A stretch of 64,000 nucleotides of DNA. Source: Nocardioides eburneiflavus. Its GTDB lineage: Bacteria > Actinomycetota > Actinomycetes > Propionibacteriales > Nocardioidaceae. Shown here in pieces: positions 43,522 to 52,340 of this stretch. Below the pieces are notes generated by a model. That model did not search any database, was not told the DNA's origin, and was given only the letters and a program-made list of their open reading frames with translations. Both the position numbers and the translations under genes were made by a program. The DNA is taken from the NCBI RefSeq assembly GCF_004785795.1, contig NZ_SRRO01000001.1, positions 4,712,001 through 4,776,000 of the forward strand, read 5' to 3'. The stretch's first letter is position 1. Every line of letters begins with the position of its first letter.

Positions 43522-44244
43522 TCAGCCGGCGCGGCGGCGCTTGATCTCCTGGCGTCGTCGTTCGAGCTGTTCCTCGCGCCACTCGACCTCGGCGGCGAAC
43601 TGGTGCACCGCCGGATGGTCGTCCGGAACCCCCCACCGCTCCCGCTCACGGCGCTTGTCGTGCGGCTGGAGGCAGAACCCGATCGCCGGGTCCCTCGCCG
43701 CTCGCGAACGATCCAGCCACTGCCACGCCTCGATCGAGGTCATCGCCCGCAACCGCCGCGGCAGCCACCAGCCCCGCGCCCGCAGGTCCACATGCGCAGG
43801 GAACCGGCTCCCCGCATGCGTACGCGCCCCATCCGCACGCATCGGCACCACCTGCTGCCCGGTCTCCGCATCCGTGAAGCCCACCCGCAGCCCGGCCAGC
43901 TGCAACATCTGCTGCACCACCGCCACCCGCGGACTCGTCCGACCCGTCTCCCACCGCGCCACCACCGACTGCGAGACCCCCAACAAGCCCGCCAGCCCCC
44001 GCTGCGACACGTCCAGGATCCGCCTGATCCGACGCACCAGCCCCGGCACCTGACCCGCGAACGGGCCCATGAACCACCACTCCCGCTCGGCCTCGGACCA
44101 GTTCACCATCGCATCCCACGCCGGCTCCACCACCGGACCCAGCACCGGCTCCAGCACCGGCTCCAGCACCGGACCCGCCTCCGGCTCGTGGACCGGTTCC
44201 CCGGCCGGCTCCCGGGCCGGCTCGGCCCCACTCGTCTCGCGCAC
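43522..44244 (-). CDS. XRE-type HTH protein with Glu-Pro-Val repeats
   Basis: A 240-residue protein. Residues about 75-130 form an XRE/Cro HTH (IRRILDVSQRGLAGLLGVSQSVVARWETGRTSPRVAVVQQML). The N-terminal 45 residues are a low-complexity run of EPVLEPVLEPVLGP-type repeats encoded by near-identical 12-bp DNA units. The C-terminal part has several Trp and Arg residues and a coiled-coil-like end (EEQLERRRQEIKRRR). GTG 44244 has AGGAGAGGG upstream; a start at the internal MVNWSEAEREW (residue 46) is also possible and would remove the repeats. The target is unknown. Confidence 0.75.
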   Translation of the reverse strand: MRETSGAEPAREPAGEPVHEPEAGPVLEPVLEPVLGPVVEPAWDAMVNWSEAEREWWFMGPFAGQVPGLVRRIRRILDVSQRGLAGLLGVSQSVVARWETGRTSPRVAVVQQMLQLAGLRVGFTDAETGQQVVPMRADGARTHAGSRFPAHVDLRARGWWLPRRLRAMTSIEAWQWLDRSRAARDPAIGFCLQPHDKRRERERWGVPDDHPAVHQFAAEVEWREEQLERRRQEIKRRRAG

Positions 44245-44428
44245 CCTCGATCACCCTCTCCTGCCCCCGGGGGCCCCGCCACCCGGGGCCGCCTCAGAGC
44301 CATCCCACGCCCCACGACCGACACCCCGCACCCCGTCATCCACAACCACCCCCACCCAGCCCGCCAGCACCCACCCTGTGGACACTTCCCGGCCACCCCG
44401 GGGCACACGCCAGCGCCCCGACCCGGCC

Positions 44429-44465
44429 CCTTGCCCGTGAGTCGCCCAGAGACTCACCGGCAAGG
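44429..44465. repeat. Palindromic TGAGTC...GACTCA element, copy 1
   Basis: CCTTGCCCGTGAGTC...GACTCACCGGCAAGG: 15-base arms (one mismatch) around GCCCAGA. It lies in the 284-base gap between the HTH gene start and the SRPBCC gene stop. Both arms are full length, unlike the other four copies. Confidence 0.7.
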
Positions 44466-44492
44466 GCGCCGACACGAGATGGGCTCAGCGAC

Positions 44493-44523
44493 CCTGAGTC
44501 GCCCAGAGACTCACTGGCAAGGG
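44493..44523. repeat. Palindromic TGAGTC...GACTCA element, copy 2
   Basis: CCCTGAGTC...GACTCACTGGCAAGG around GCCCAGA; the left arm lacks the TTGCC extension. It ends five bases before the SRPBCC gene's stop codon in minus-strand terms and could act as its terminator. Confidence 0.7.
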
Positions 44524-44528
44524 TGCCG

Positions 44529-45008
44529 TCAGCGGGGCTGGCCGGCCGACCGCTCGGCTTCCTGCTTGAGCGCAGCGAGGCCCTTCTCGAAGTCGCCGCC
44601 GATGGCCTTGTCGAAGAAGAGCCTGCCGGCGAGGGACATGACGGCGCTGCGCGAGCCGGTCATCGTCCAGGTGACCTCGGTGACGTCGGCGGCGTCGCCG
44701 AAGGCAGCGAGGGTGAAGGTCGTGATGTTGGTGGCCTTGAATGGCTTCAGGAACTCCAGGTCGACCACGACGGCGGCCGGTGTGGACGCGGTGATCCGCA
44801 TCTCGCCCTCACCGGCCTTCCTGTTGCCAGACCAGTGGTACGTCGACCCGACCCCGTGGTCCGGGCCTGAGTACTCGCGGGTGAGGTCGGGATCGACGCC
44901 CTCCCAGGGCGACCACTTGCGCCACTCCCGGAAGTCGTCGATCAGTGCGTGAACGGAGCCTGCGTCCGCGTGGATGCGGGTGCTGCGGGAGAGAGAGAAG
45001 TCGGCCAT
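44529..45008 (-). CDS. SRPBCC family protein
   Basis: A 159-residue START-like (polyketide cyclase/dehydrase, AHSA1-type) protein. HADAGSVHALIDDFREWRKWSPWEGVDPD at the N-terminus and VTEVTWTMTGSRSAVMSLAGRLFFDKAIGGDFEKGLAALK at the end frame the lipid/ligand-binding helix-grip cavity. The ligand is unknown. It starts nine bases after the stop of the BNR-repeat gene and so is probably co-transcribed with it. Confidence 0.88.
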   Translation of the reverse strand: MADFSLSRSTRIHADAGSVHALIDDFREWRKWSPWEGVDPDLTREYSGPDHGVGSTYHWSGNRKAGEGEMRITASTPAAVVVDLEFLKPFKATNITTFTLAAFGDAADVTEVTWTMTGSRSAVMSLAGRLFFDKAIGGDFEKGLAALKQEAERSAGQPR

Positions 45009-45017
45009 CCCGCGACC

Positions 45018-46118
45018 CTAGATCGTGGCCGCCCGGACGACGAGCACGTCCGGCAGGTCCTTGTGGATCTCACGCCAGGTCGCACCCTCGTCCGGCGACG
45101 CCCAGACACCGCCGTTGCGACCGCCGAAGTACAGGCCGGCCTCGTCGTGGTCGTCGACGCACATCGCGTCGCGCATGACCGCCGTGAAGTAGCCGTCCGG
45201 GAGCGCCCCCTCGCCGAGGGGCTCCCACGAGGATCCGGCGTCAGTCGTGCGGTAGACCCGGGCCTTGCCGTCCACGGGCCAGCGGGCCTCGGCTCCGGTG
45301 ATCGGGAAGTTGTACGCCGTGTCGGCGCGGTGCGGATGGGCGACCATGGCGAAGCCGAACTCCGTCGGGAGGCCGGGGGCGATGTCCTGCCAGGACGCCC
45401 CGCCGTCATCGGAGCGGTAGACCCCACCGTGGTTCTGCAGGTAGAGACGTTCGGGGTCGACGGCGTCACGGGCCACCTTGTGCACGCACTGGCCGAACTC
45501 GGGGTAGTTGCGCTCCCCCGGGAAGAACTCGGCCTTCACACCGGTGTTCGACGGCGACCAGGACTCCCCACCGTCGCTGGTGACGTACACCCCGCCGGTC
45601 GAGAGCGCCGCGAGCACGCGCGAGGGGTCCGACGGGTGCGGCAGGACCGTGTGGAACGCCTGGCCGCCGAACCCCTCGTTCCACTCCTCCCGGTGCGGGT
45701 GGTCCCACAGCCCACGCACGAGCGAGAAGGTCTCGCCCCGGTCGGTCGAACGGAAGACGGCGCCGGGCTCGGTGCCGGCCCACACCACGTCGTCGTCGCC
45801 GTCGGCCGAGGGTCCGGGCTGCAGCTGCCAGACCCGCGCGAGCGTGGCGCCGGTGTCCTCGGGGAAGCGGACCGCGCCGTTGGGGGTCTCGTCCCACGTG
45901 GCACCGAGGTCGTCCGAACGCCAGACCTGCGGGCCGAGCCAGCTCGACGACGCTCCGGCAAGCAGGCGAGGTGCCGTGCCGCGGGTGTCGATCATGACGG
46001 AGTAGACCTCCTCCATCGGGAAGTGCGGCCCGGTCCACTCCCACGACGAGCGGGCCTCGTCGGAGGTCCCGAGCCACATGCCCTTGCGGGTTCCGACCAT
46101 GAGCAGCGTGCGCGACAT
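45018..46118 (-). CDS. BNR/sialidase-like repeat beta-propeller protein
   Basis: A 366-residue beta-propeller with at least six BNR (Asp-box) motifs: SDDLGATW, STDRGETF, SDGGESW, SDDGGASW, TTDAGSSW and SPDEGATW. It lacks the Arg triad and other sialidase residues, so it is unlikely to be a true sialidase. There is no signal peptide. The N-terminal MVGTRKGMWLGTSD is typical of a group often annotated as glycosyl hydrolase or exo-alpha-sialidase. ATG 46118 is divergent from the PadR regulator with 65 bases between starts, so it and the SRPBCC gene are probable PadR targets. Confidence 0.85.
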   Translation of the reverse strand: MSRTLLMVGTRKGMWLGTSDEARSSWEWTGPHFPMEEVYSVMIDTRGTAPRLLAGASSSWLGPQVWRSDDLGATWDETPNGAVRFPEDTGATLARVWQLQPGPSADGDDDVVWAGTEPGAVFRSTDRGETFSLVRGLWDHPHREEWNEGFGGQAFHTVLPHPSDPSRVLAALSTGGVYVTSDGGESWSPSNTGVKAEFFPGERNYPEFGQCVHKVARDAVDPERLYLQNHGGVYRSDDGGASWQDIAPGLPTEFGFAMVAHPHRADTAYNFPITGAEARWPVDGKARVYRTTDAGSSWEPLGEGALPDGYFTAVMRDAMCVDDHDEAGLYFGGRNGGVWASPDEGATWREIHKDLPDVLVVRAATI

Positions 46119-46152
46119 CCGTGGGCCTCCTGGCGCTCGAGGTACGAGACTA

Positions 46153-46165
46153 TTCCGATTAGGAA
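46153..46165. promoter_or_regulatory. Short inverted repeat in the PadR divergent promoter
   Basis: TTCC-GATTA-GGAA, close to TACTCT (46169-46174), a likely -10 box nine bases before the PadR start. It may be part of the regulator's operator; four-base arms make this weak. Confidence 0.3.
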
Positions 46166-46183
46166 CACTACTCTCGGTGGGAG

Positions 46184-46765
46184 ATGAGTCAAGACATCCC
46201 GGTCACGGGCTACGCGATCCTCGGCCTCCTCACGTTCGGCGACGAGCTGACGGGGTACGAGATCAAGCAGCGCGCCGACGTCACCCTCCGCTTCTACTGG
46301 GTGTCGCCCGCGATGAGCCAGATCTACACGGAGCTGCGCCGCTTGGCCGAGCATGGCCTCGTACGGGCCGACTCCCGCTCCGACGGCGGACGTGACGTGA
46401 CGTCGTACGCCATCACCCCGGCCGGGCAGGACGCCCTGAAGCGCTGGATGGACGACACCCCGGCGGGCTTCCCGGTCCTCAAGCACCCCGTCCTGCTCCG
46501 CCTGCTCGTCGGCCATGCGACGGAGCCCGAGCAGTCGCGGCGGATGCTGCACGACTACCTCCGCGAGCTCGACGCTGCCCTGCACGACCTCGGCGAGGTC
46601 CGCGAGTCGTTGCGTGGTGCGGACGGACGCGGTGAGCCCTTCCGGTTCCCGTCGCTGGTCGCGGACTGGGGCCTCGACTACTTCGCGGCGGAGGCGCGCC
46701 ACGCCCGGCGCGCCCTCGAGAGCCTTGACGAGACCGGCGACGAGACTGAGCGCGCGTCTGAATAG
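46184..46765 (+). CDS. PadR family transcriptional regulator
   Basis: A 193-residue regulator. The winged helix (GYAILGLLTFGDELTGYEIKQRADVTL...SQIYTELRRLAEHGLVRADSR) and a C-terminal helical domain (Vir_C-type, LLVGHATEPEQSRRMLHDYLRELDAAL) match PadR subfamily 1. Such proteins repress transport or phenolic-acid-like stress genes until a ligand binds. It is divergent from the BNR gene and ten bases ahead of the EamA exporter gene, so both are candidate targets. Confidence 0.92.
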   Translation: MSQDIPVTGYAILGLLTFGDELTGYEIKQRADVTLRFYWVSPAMSQIYTELRRLAEHGLVRADSRSDGGRDVTSYAITPAGQDALKRWMDDTPAGFPVLKHPVLLRLLVGHATEPEQSRRMLHDYLRELDAALHDLGEVRESLRGADGRGEPFRFPSLVADWGLDYFAAEARHARRALESLDETGDETERASE

Positions 46766-46774
46766 GCTGACGCG

Positions 46775-47686
46775 GTGACCACTCGAGCCCGCAGGGACCT
46801 GCTGGGCCCCGTCGGCCTGGTCCTCGGCGGCATCCTCTCGGTCCAGGTCGGGGCCGCGATCGCCAAGGGGCTCTTCGGCGAGATCTCCCCCACCGCGATG
46901 GTCTGGCTGCGCCTGGCCACCAGCGCCATCGTCCTGGGTGCCGTCGTCCAACCACGCATGCGCGGCCGGACCCGACAGGACTGGCTGGTCGTCCTCGGCT
47001 TCGGCACCAGCCTGGCCACCATGAACTGGGCCATCTACCAGTCCTTCTCCCGCATCCCGCTGGGCATCGCGGTGACCATCGAGTTCATCGGCCCACTCAC
47101 GCTGGCAGTCCTGGGGTCGCGACGCGTGCGGGACCTGCTGTGGGTGCTGCTCGCGGGCGTCGGCGTCGCGTTCCTCGGGTTCCAGCGCACCGGGCTCGAC
47201 CCCGCCGGCGTGCTGTACGCCCTGCTTGCCGGTGCGGCCTGGGCGGCGTACATCCTGCTCAGCGCGAGCACCGGACGGCGCTGGGACGGGTTCGACGGAC
47301 TCGCGGTTGCGAGCATCGTCGCCGCCTTCGCGATGACGCTGCCGGCGCTGCTGACGGCCGGTACGTCGCTCTGGGACGGCCGCATCCTCCTCATCGGCGC
47401 GCTCGTCGGCCTGCTCAGCTCGGTCATCCCCTACAGCTGCGAGCTCGTGGCGCTGCGCAGCCTGCGGCCCGCGGTCTTCGGGATCCTGATGAGCCTCGAG
47501 CCGGCCGCGGCGGCACTGGCCGCGATCGTCGTGCTCCAGGAGCACCTGTCGCCGGTGCAGTGGCTCGCCATCGCGTGCGTCGTGGTGGCATCGATCGGGG
47601 CGACCCGGTCGGGGGCGGGGCCCGGGGAGGCGCCCGGCCACCACGACGACGAGCGTTCGACCGCACCCGGCACACTGGCGACATGA
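46775..47686 (+). CDS. EamA/RhtA-type drug-metabolite transporter
   Basis: A 303-residue exporter with ten predicted helices in two EamA repeats (LVLGGILSVQVGAAIAKGLFG...ATSAIVLGAVVQPRMR and LYALLAGAAWAAYILLSASTG...LLSSVIPYSCELVALRSLRPAVFGILMSLEPAAAALA). It resembles the RhtA threonine/homoserine exporter group; the substrate is inferred only. GTG 46775 is preceded by TAGGCT (46763-46768) at six bases, but that hexamer overlaps the PadR stop region, so read-through transcription is equally likely. ATGA overlap couples it to the next gene. Confidence 0.85.
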   Translation: MTTRARRDLLGPVGLVLGGILSVQVGAAIAKGLFGEISPTAMVWLRLATSAIVLGAVVQPRMRGRTRQDWLVVLGFGTSLATMNWAIYQSFSRIPLGIAVTIEFIGPLTLAVLGSRRVRDLLWVLLAGVGVAFLGFQRTGLDPAGVLYALLAGAAWAAYILLSASTGRRWDGFDGLAVASIVAAFAMTLPALLTAGTSLWDGRILLIGALVGLLSSVIPYSCELVALRSLRPAVFGILMSLEPAAAALAAIVVLQEHLSPVQWLAIACVVVASIGATRSGAGPGEAPGHHDDERSTAPGTLAT

Positions 47687-48825
47687 GCAGGGTCGACGGG
47701 AGATGGCGCGCGGCGCTCGGATCGCTCGCCCTCACGCTGGCCGTCTCCGGCTGCGCGAGCGACTCCGCGGAACCGATCCCGCGGGTCACCCAGCCGACCG
47801 ACCTGCCCAGCCAGCCGACACCCAGCGAGACGACACCCGACCCGCCCACGGGCGCCCGCGACCCGGAAGTGGTCGACGTCCTCGCCGAGCGCCTCGAGGT
47901 GCCGTGGGGCGTCGACTTCCTCCCCGACGGCGCGGCCGTGGTCACCGAGCGCATCTCCGGCCGCGTCCTGCGCGTCCCCCCCGACGGCCGCGTCAGCGTC
48001 CTCGGCGCGATCACCGCGGCGGTCCCCCAGGGCGAGGCCGGACTGCTCGGCACCGCCGTGTCCCCCGACTTCGCCACCGACCGGACACTGTTCTTCTACC
48101 TCACCACGGGCTCCGACAACCGGGTGCTCAGGGCCCGGCTCGAGGGTTCGCGGCTCGGCGCGAGCAGCGTCGTCCTCGACGGCATCCCGGCGGGCTTCAT
48201 CCACGACGGCGGACGCATCGCGTTCGGCCCTGACGGCCACCTCTACGTGACCACCGGCGAGACGGGGAACCCCGAGCTGGCCCAGGACCCCGCCAGCCTG
48301 GCCGGGAAGATCCTGCGGATCACCGCCGACGGCGAGCCCGCTCCCGGCAACCCCGACCCCGGCTCCCCCGTCTGGTCGCTCGGCCACCGCAACGTCCAGG
48401 GCCTGGCGTGGGACGACGAGGGCCGGCTGTGGGCCTCCGAGTTCGGCGACTCCGCTTGGGACGAGCTCAACCTCATCGAGAAGGGCGGCAACTACGGCTG
48501 GCCCCGCGTCGAGGGCACGGGCGGCGGCCCGGACTTCGTCGACCCCCAGCTCGTGTGGCCTGTCGAGCAGGCCTCGCCGAGCGGGCTGGCGTACGCAGGC
48601 GGACACCTCTGGATGGCCGGCCTCCGCGGCCAGCGGCTGTGGCGGATCCGGGTCTCGGCCGACGGTGGGGCGACCCGACCGCAGGCGTACTTCACCGAGG
48701 AGTACGGCCGGCTGCGCACGGTGGCCGCGGCGCCGGACAGCCTGCTCTGGCTGACCACCTCGAACCGGGACGGCCGCGGCACCCCCACCCCGGACGACGA
48801 CCGGATCATCCGGGTCCGGCCCTGA
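47683..48825 (+). CDS. PQQ-dependent sugar dehydrogenase-like lipoprotein
   Basis: A 380-residue lipoprotein. A hydrophobic stretch ends in the lipobox VSGC (about residues 20-23), then a Pro/Thr-rich linker leads to a glucose/sorbosone dehydrogenase propeller. Conserved motifs are LEVPWGVDFLPDGAAVVTERISGRV, FIHDGGRIAFGPDGHLYVTTGE, GHRNVQGLAWDDEGRLWASEFGDSAWDELN and NYGWPRVEG. It is the second GSDH-type protein of the window but shares no PKD domain with the first. It converges on the B12-type ECF operon, with stops four bases apart. Confidence 0.87.
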   Translation: MSRVDGRWRAALGSLALTLAVSGCASDSAEPIPRVTQPTDLPSQPTPSETTPDPPTGARDPEVVDVLAERLEVPWGVDFLPDGAAVVTERISGRVLRVPPDGRVSVLGAITAAVPQGEAGLLGTAVSPDFATDRTLFFYLTTGSDNRVLRARLEGSRLGASSVVLDGIPAGFIHDGGRIAFGPDGHLYVTTGETGNPELAQDPASLAGKILRITADGEPAPGNPDPGSPVWSLGHRNVQGLAWDDEGRLWASEFGDSAWDELNLIEKGGNYGWPRVEGTGGGPDFVDPQLVWPVEQASPSGLAYAGGHLWMAGLRGQRLWRIRVSADGGATRPQAYFTEEYGRLRTVAAAPDSLLWLTTSNRDGRGTPTPDDDRIIRVRP

Positions 48826-48829
48826 GCCC

Positions 48830-49618
48830 TCAGCCCGGACGTACGACCGCGCGCCGGGCCGCGCGACGCAGGGTGGTGAGGATCGCCGGGCCGAGGACGA
48901 CGATCGCGACGGCGGTGGTGATCGCGCGTCCCGTGTCCCAGCCGCCGGTCGAGGTCAGCAACGTGTAGACGAGGAAGCGGTGCGCGTTCTCGAGCACCGG
49001 CGCGCCGGCGACGTACGCCAGTGAGCCCTCGTGGCCGGGCACCACGATGCCGAGCGCGAACGGCCACGAGCTGAGGTTCATCAGCAGGCCGTAGAGGTAG
49101 GAGGCGACGACCGCGTAGGCGGCCAGCATCGCGATCTCCGCCCGACCGCCGACCCGGCGCGGCAGCAGCCCCGCGCCCATCCCCACCCACGCCGCGCAGA
49201 TCATCTGGAAGGGCAGCCACGGCCCGACGCCCGCCGCGAGGAGGGCCGAGGCGAACAATGACGTGCAGCCGAGCGCGAAGCCGAAGCCGGCCCCGAACAC
49301 GCGGCCGCCCAGGACCAGCAGGAAGAACACCAGCTCGATGCCGGCCGTGCCCGCGCCGAGGCCGCGCATCACCGCGTTGATCGCGGACAGCACGCCGAGG
49401 ACGGCCAGGACCCGCGAGTCCATGCCGCCCTCGCCCATCTCGGCCAGGACGACGACCATCACGAGCGGGAGCAGCGCCAGGAAGACGAAGGGCGGGTCCA
49501 CCCGCTGGCCCGGCTGCGCCTCGAGCAGCAACGGCCAGCACAGCATCATCAGCCCGGCCGCCGACGCCAGGACGAGCACCGCGGCGGTCCGCGGGCCGAT
49601 GGGGAGGGCGACGTTCAC
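48830..49618 (-). CDS. ECF transporter S component, probable B12-type
   Basis: A 262-residue membrane protein with six or so helices. It has the small integral substrate-binding (S) subunit character: short loops, GRVFGAGFGFALGCTSLFASALLAAGVGPWLPFQMICAAWVGMGAGLLP and a C-terminal GRAITTAVAIVVLGPAILTTLRRAARR. It is GTGA-coupled to the double ATPase gene and thus is the last gene of the riboswitch-controlled unit. The substrate is inferred as cobalamin from the upstream riboswitch and the transcobalamin-like secreted proteins; sequence alone would only say S component. The GTG start is fixed by the overlap. Confidence 0.8.
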   Translation of the reverse strand: MNVALPIGPRTAAVLVLASAAGLMMLCWPLLLEAQPGQRVDPPFVFLALLPLVMVVVLAEMGEGGMDSRVLAVLGVLSAINAVMRGLGAGTAGIELVFFLLVLGGRVFGAGFGFALGCTSLFASALLAAGVGPWLPFQMICAAWVGMGAGLLPRRVGGRAEIAMLAAYAVVASYLYGLLMNLSSWPFALGIVVPGHEGSLAYVAGAPVLENAHRFLVYTLLTSTGGWDTGRAITTAVAIVVLGPAILTTLRRAARRAVVRPG

Positions 49619-51216
49619 CGGGTGGCTCCGTCCAGTGCCGCCGCGACTTCCTCGACGACCAGCCACGGCGCGCCGAGCACCTTGGTGACCTGCGGTGCGA
49701 AGGCCGGCGACTCCGCCAGCACACGACGGGGAGGTCCGCTGGAGACGACCTCGCCCTCGGCCATCACGACGACCTCGTCCGCGACGTGCGCGGCGAACTC
49801 GACGTCGTGCGTGGCGAGCAGGACCGCGTGGCCGTCGGCGGTCAGGTCGGCGACGATCCGCGCCAGCTCCGCCTTGCCGGCGTAGTCCAGGCCGCGGGTC
49901 GGCTCGTCGAGGAGCACCACCGGGGGCCGCGCGGTGAGCACGACCGACAGCGCGAGTGCCAGGCGCTGGCCCTCGGAGAGGTCGCGCGGGTGGAGGCCGT
50001 CCTCGATGCCCGGGGCGAGGCGGCCGAGGAGGCCGCGGCAGGTGCCGGTGTCGACCTCGGCCCCGACGTCGGCCGCGGCGCACTCGTCGGCGACCGTCTC
50101 GAGGTAGAGCAGGTCGGCCGCGGTCTGCGGGACCAGGCCGACGTGCATACGCCGCTGGGCGGGTGCGAGCTCCGCGGGATCGCTCCCGGCGACCTCGATC
50201 GAGCCGGAGCGGCGCCGCCCGGAGCCCTGGAGCGCCCAGATCAGGCTCGACTTCCCCGAGCCGTTGCGTCCCATCAGCACGGTCGTGCGGCCGCGCGACA
50301 GGGTCAGGTCGACGCCCCGGACGGCGACGTGTCGCCCGCGCACGACCGTGACCCCGCGGGCCACCATCACCGCCTGCGGGCCGGGCGCGCCGGCCGCCTC
50401 GACCGGCCCGGGGGCGGGCAGGTCCGGGAGCGTACGGGCGTGGCGGCGGGCGTCGCGCACCGTGAGCGGGAGGGGCTGCCACCCGGCGAGCCGACCGAGC
50501 TCGACCAGCGGAGGCGCGACGGGCGAGTCGGCGAGCACCGACCTCGGGTCGCCGACCCGTACGCCGCCCTCGCCCGTGACCAGGCAGATCCGGTCGGCGA
50601 ACGGCACCACCCGCTCCAGTCGGTGCTCGGCGAGCAGGACGGTCAGGCCCAGGTCGTGCACGAGGCGCGTGATCGTCGCCAGGACATCCTCCGCGGCCGT
50701 CGGGTCGAGCGCCGAGGTCGGCTCGTCGAGCACCAGCACCCGCGGGTGGGTGGTGAGCACGGCACCGATCGCGACCCGCTGCTGCTGGCCGCCGGAGAGC
50801 GTGCGCAGGTCCCGCGCACGCAGGTCGGCGATCCCGAGCAGGTCGAGGGTCTCCTCCACGCGCCGCCGCATGGTCTCGGGCGCGGTGCCCAGCTGCTCCA
50901 TCCCGTAGGCGAGCTCCTCCTCGACGGTGTCGGCGACGAACCCCGCCAGCGGGTCCTGGCTCACGTAGCCGACCAGGTGGGCGCGCTCGCGCGGCGGCTG
51001 CGCGACGATGCTCCGCCCCTCGAGCAGCACGTCGCCGGTCAGCACGCCGCCGGTGAACCGGGGCACGAGGCCGGTGACCACGCCGAGGAGCGTCGACTTG
51101 CCCACGCCCGTACGGCCGGACACGAGCACCAGCTCCCCCTCGTCGAGGGTGAGGTCGACCCGGTCGAGCACGACCTGCTCGTCGTAGTGGAAGCCGATCC
51201 CGCGCAGCTCGATCAT
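49615..51216 (-). CDS. ECF transporter energising ATPase with two fused ABC domains
   Basis: A 533-residue protein with two complete ABC domains in one chain. Domain 1: Walker A SGRTGVGKST, signature LSGGQQQR, Walker B VLVLDEPTSALDP. Domain 2: Walker A MGRNGSGKSS, signature LSEGQRLALAL, Walker B VVLLDEPTRGLD. This replaces the separate EcfA/EcfA' pair. It powers the T and S subunits. The ATG overlaps the T-component stop (ATGA), and the next start overlaps its own stop (GTGA), so translation is coupled on both sides. Confidence 0.93.
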   Translation of the reverse strand: MIELRGIGFHYDEQVVLDRVDLTLDEGELVLVSGRTGVGKSTLLGVVTGLVPRFTGGVLTGDVLLEGRSIVAQPPRERAHLVGYVSQDPLAGFVADTVEEELAYGMEQLGTAPETMRRRVEETLDLLGIADLRARDLRTLSGGQQQRVAIGAVLTTHPRVLVLDEPTSALDPTAAEDVLATITRLVHDLGLTVLLAEHRLERVVPFADRICLVTGEGGVRVGDPRSVLADSPVAPPLVELGRLAGWQPLPLTVRDARRHARTLPDLPAPGPVEAAGAPGPQAVMVARGVTVVRGRHVAVRGVDLTLSRGRTTVLMGRNGSGKSSLIWALQGSGRRRSGSIEVAGSDPAELAPAQRRMHVGLVPQTAADLLYLETVADECAAADVGAEVDTGTCRGLLGRLAPGIEDGLHPRDLSEGQRLALALSVVLTARPPVVLLDEPTRGLDYAGKAELARIVADLTADGHAVLLATHDVEFAAHVADEVVVMAEGEVVSSGPPRRVLAESPAFAPQVTKVLGAPWLVVEEVAAALDGATR

Positions 51217-52340
51217 GCGATCGCCTCCCGGCGGACCGGGGCGCTCGCCGGGACCGGCGTCGCGAATGCAGGCAGGGTGCCGATCACGCCGAGCAGCAGC
51301 GCCAGCGGCGAGAGGTACGGGACGACGTCGACGCCGGGGTGGGCGACGACGACCTGGGTGTGGGCGAGGTACCAGCCCAGCACCGCGACGAGCACGCCCA
51401 CGCCCGTGGTGAGCAGCTCGGGCCCGCGCCACGGGTCGGGGCGGTAGCGGGTGCGCGGCACGCGACGTCCCGCGCTGAGCAGGCCGACCACCGCGACGAC
51501 CACGCCCGCGCCCAGCATCGGGAGCGCCAGGACGCGGGGCGCGGTGGGGTCGAGCCAGGCGTACGTGCCGACGCAGATGCCGGTGAGGGCGAGGAGCAGC
51601 AGCGACCCGGTCACCCACCGTTCGCGGGTCGACGCACCGCCGGAGCGGCCGTAGCCGCGGGTGTCCATGCCCGCGGCGAGCGCCAGGGACCGCTCGAGCG
51701 CGTCCTCGAGGACGGGGACGAGGAACCGACGCAGCCGGCCGGCCCCTGTCGTGGTCCCGCCCCTCAGCGCCTGAGCGGCGCGCACGCGGCGCGCGCTGTC
51801 GGCCAGCTGGGGGAAGATCGTCACGGCCACCACGAGCGCGGTGCCGATCTCGTAGAGCGCCGGCGGCACCGAGGCGAGCAGGCGCTTGGGGTTCGCGAGC
51901 GAGTTGGCGGCGCCGACGCAGAGGATCACCGCAGCCAGCCGCAGCCCGTCGTACAGCCCGGCCAGCAGCGCCTCGCTGGTCACCGGGCCGAGCAGCCGGA
52001 CCCCGGCCGCCCACGCAGGCAGCGGGATCTCCGGGAGGTCGACGAGCACGTGGCCGACCTGCTGCCCGCCGAACAGGATGCGGAACACCACCCGCAGCAC
52101 GACCGTGACGGCCGCGAGGAGTGCGTAGAGCCGGAACGAGCGGCCGAACGGGTGGCCCGACCGGCGAGCCATGACGACCAGCGTCGCGGACCCCATCACC
52201 AGCACGAGCAGCAGCGGGTTGGTGGTGAGCGACGCAGCGGTGGCCAGACCGACCGCCCAGGCCCACCAGGCCAGAGGGTGCAGGTCACGTGCCAGGCCGG
52301 GACGGGTCGTCCCGGGACGAGTCGTCGCCGAGTCGGTCAC
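51213..52340 (-). CDS. ECF transporter T component (CbiQ-like)
   Basis: A 375-residue membrane protein. The coupling helices that contact the ATPases carry the EcfT-type signatures RRVRAAQALRG and LAAGMDTRGYGR (about residues 190-238). Helices precede and follow them, and the C-terminal 100 residues add three or four more helices than CbiQ normally has, so the protein is long for the family. The GTG start overlaps the DUF4430 gene stop (GTGA) and fixes its position in the operon. Confidence 0.88.
   Translation of the reverse strand: MTDSATTRPGTTRPGLARDLHPLAWWAWAVGLATAASLTTNPLLLVLVMGSATLVVMARRSGHPFGRSFRLYALLAAVTVVLRVVFRILFGGQQVGHVLVDLPEIPLPAWAAGVRLLGPVTSEALLAGLYDGLRLAAVILCVGAANSLANPKRLLASVPPALYEIGTALVVAVTIFPQLADSARRVRAAQALRGGTTTGAGRLRRFLVPVLEDALERSLALAAGMDTRGYGRSGGASTRERWVTGSLLLLALTGICVGTYAWLDPTAPRVLALPMLGAGVVVAVVGLLSAGRRVPRTRYRPDPWRGPELLTTGVGVLVAVLGWYLAHTQVVVAHPGVDVVPYLSPLALLLGVIGTLPAFATPVPASAPVRREAIA

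Noticed and set aside
44429..44523. A CRISPR array
   Set aside because: The repeats are two palindromes, in different lengths, with no regular spacers and no cas genes.
45018..46118. A genuine exo-alpha-sialidase
   Set aside because: The Asp boxes are present, but the catalytic Arg triad and Tyr/Glu residues could not be found and there is no signal peptide.
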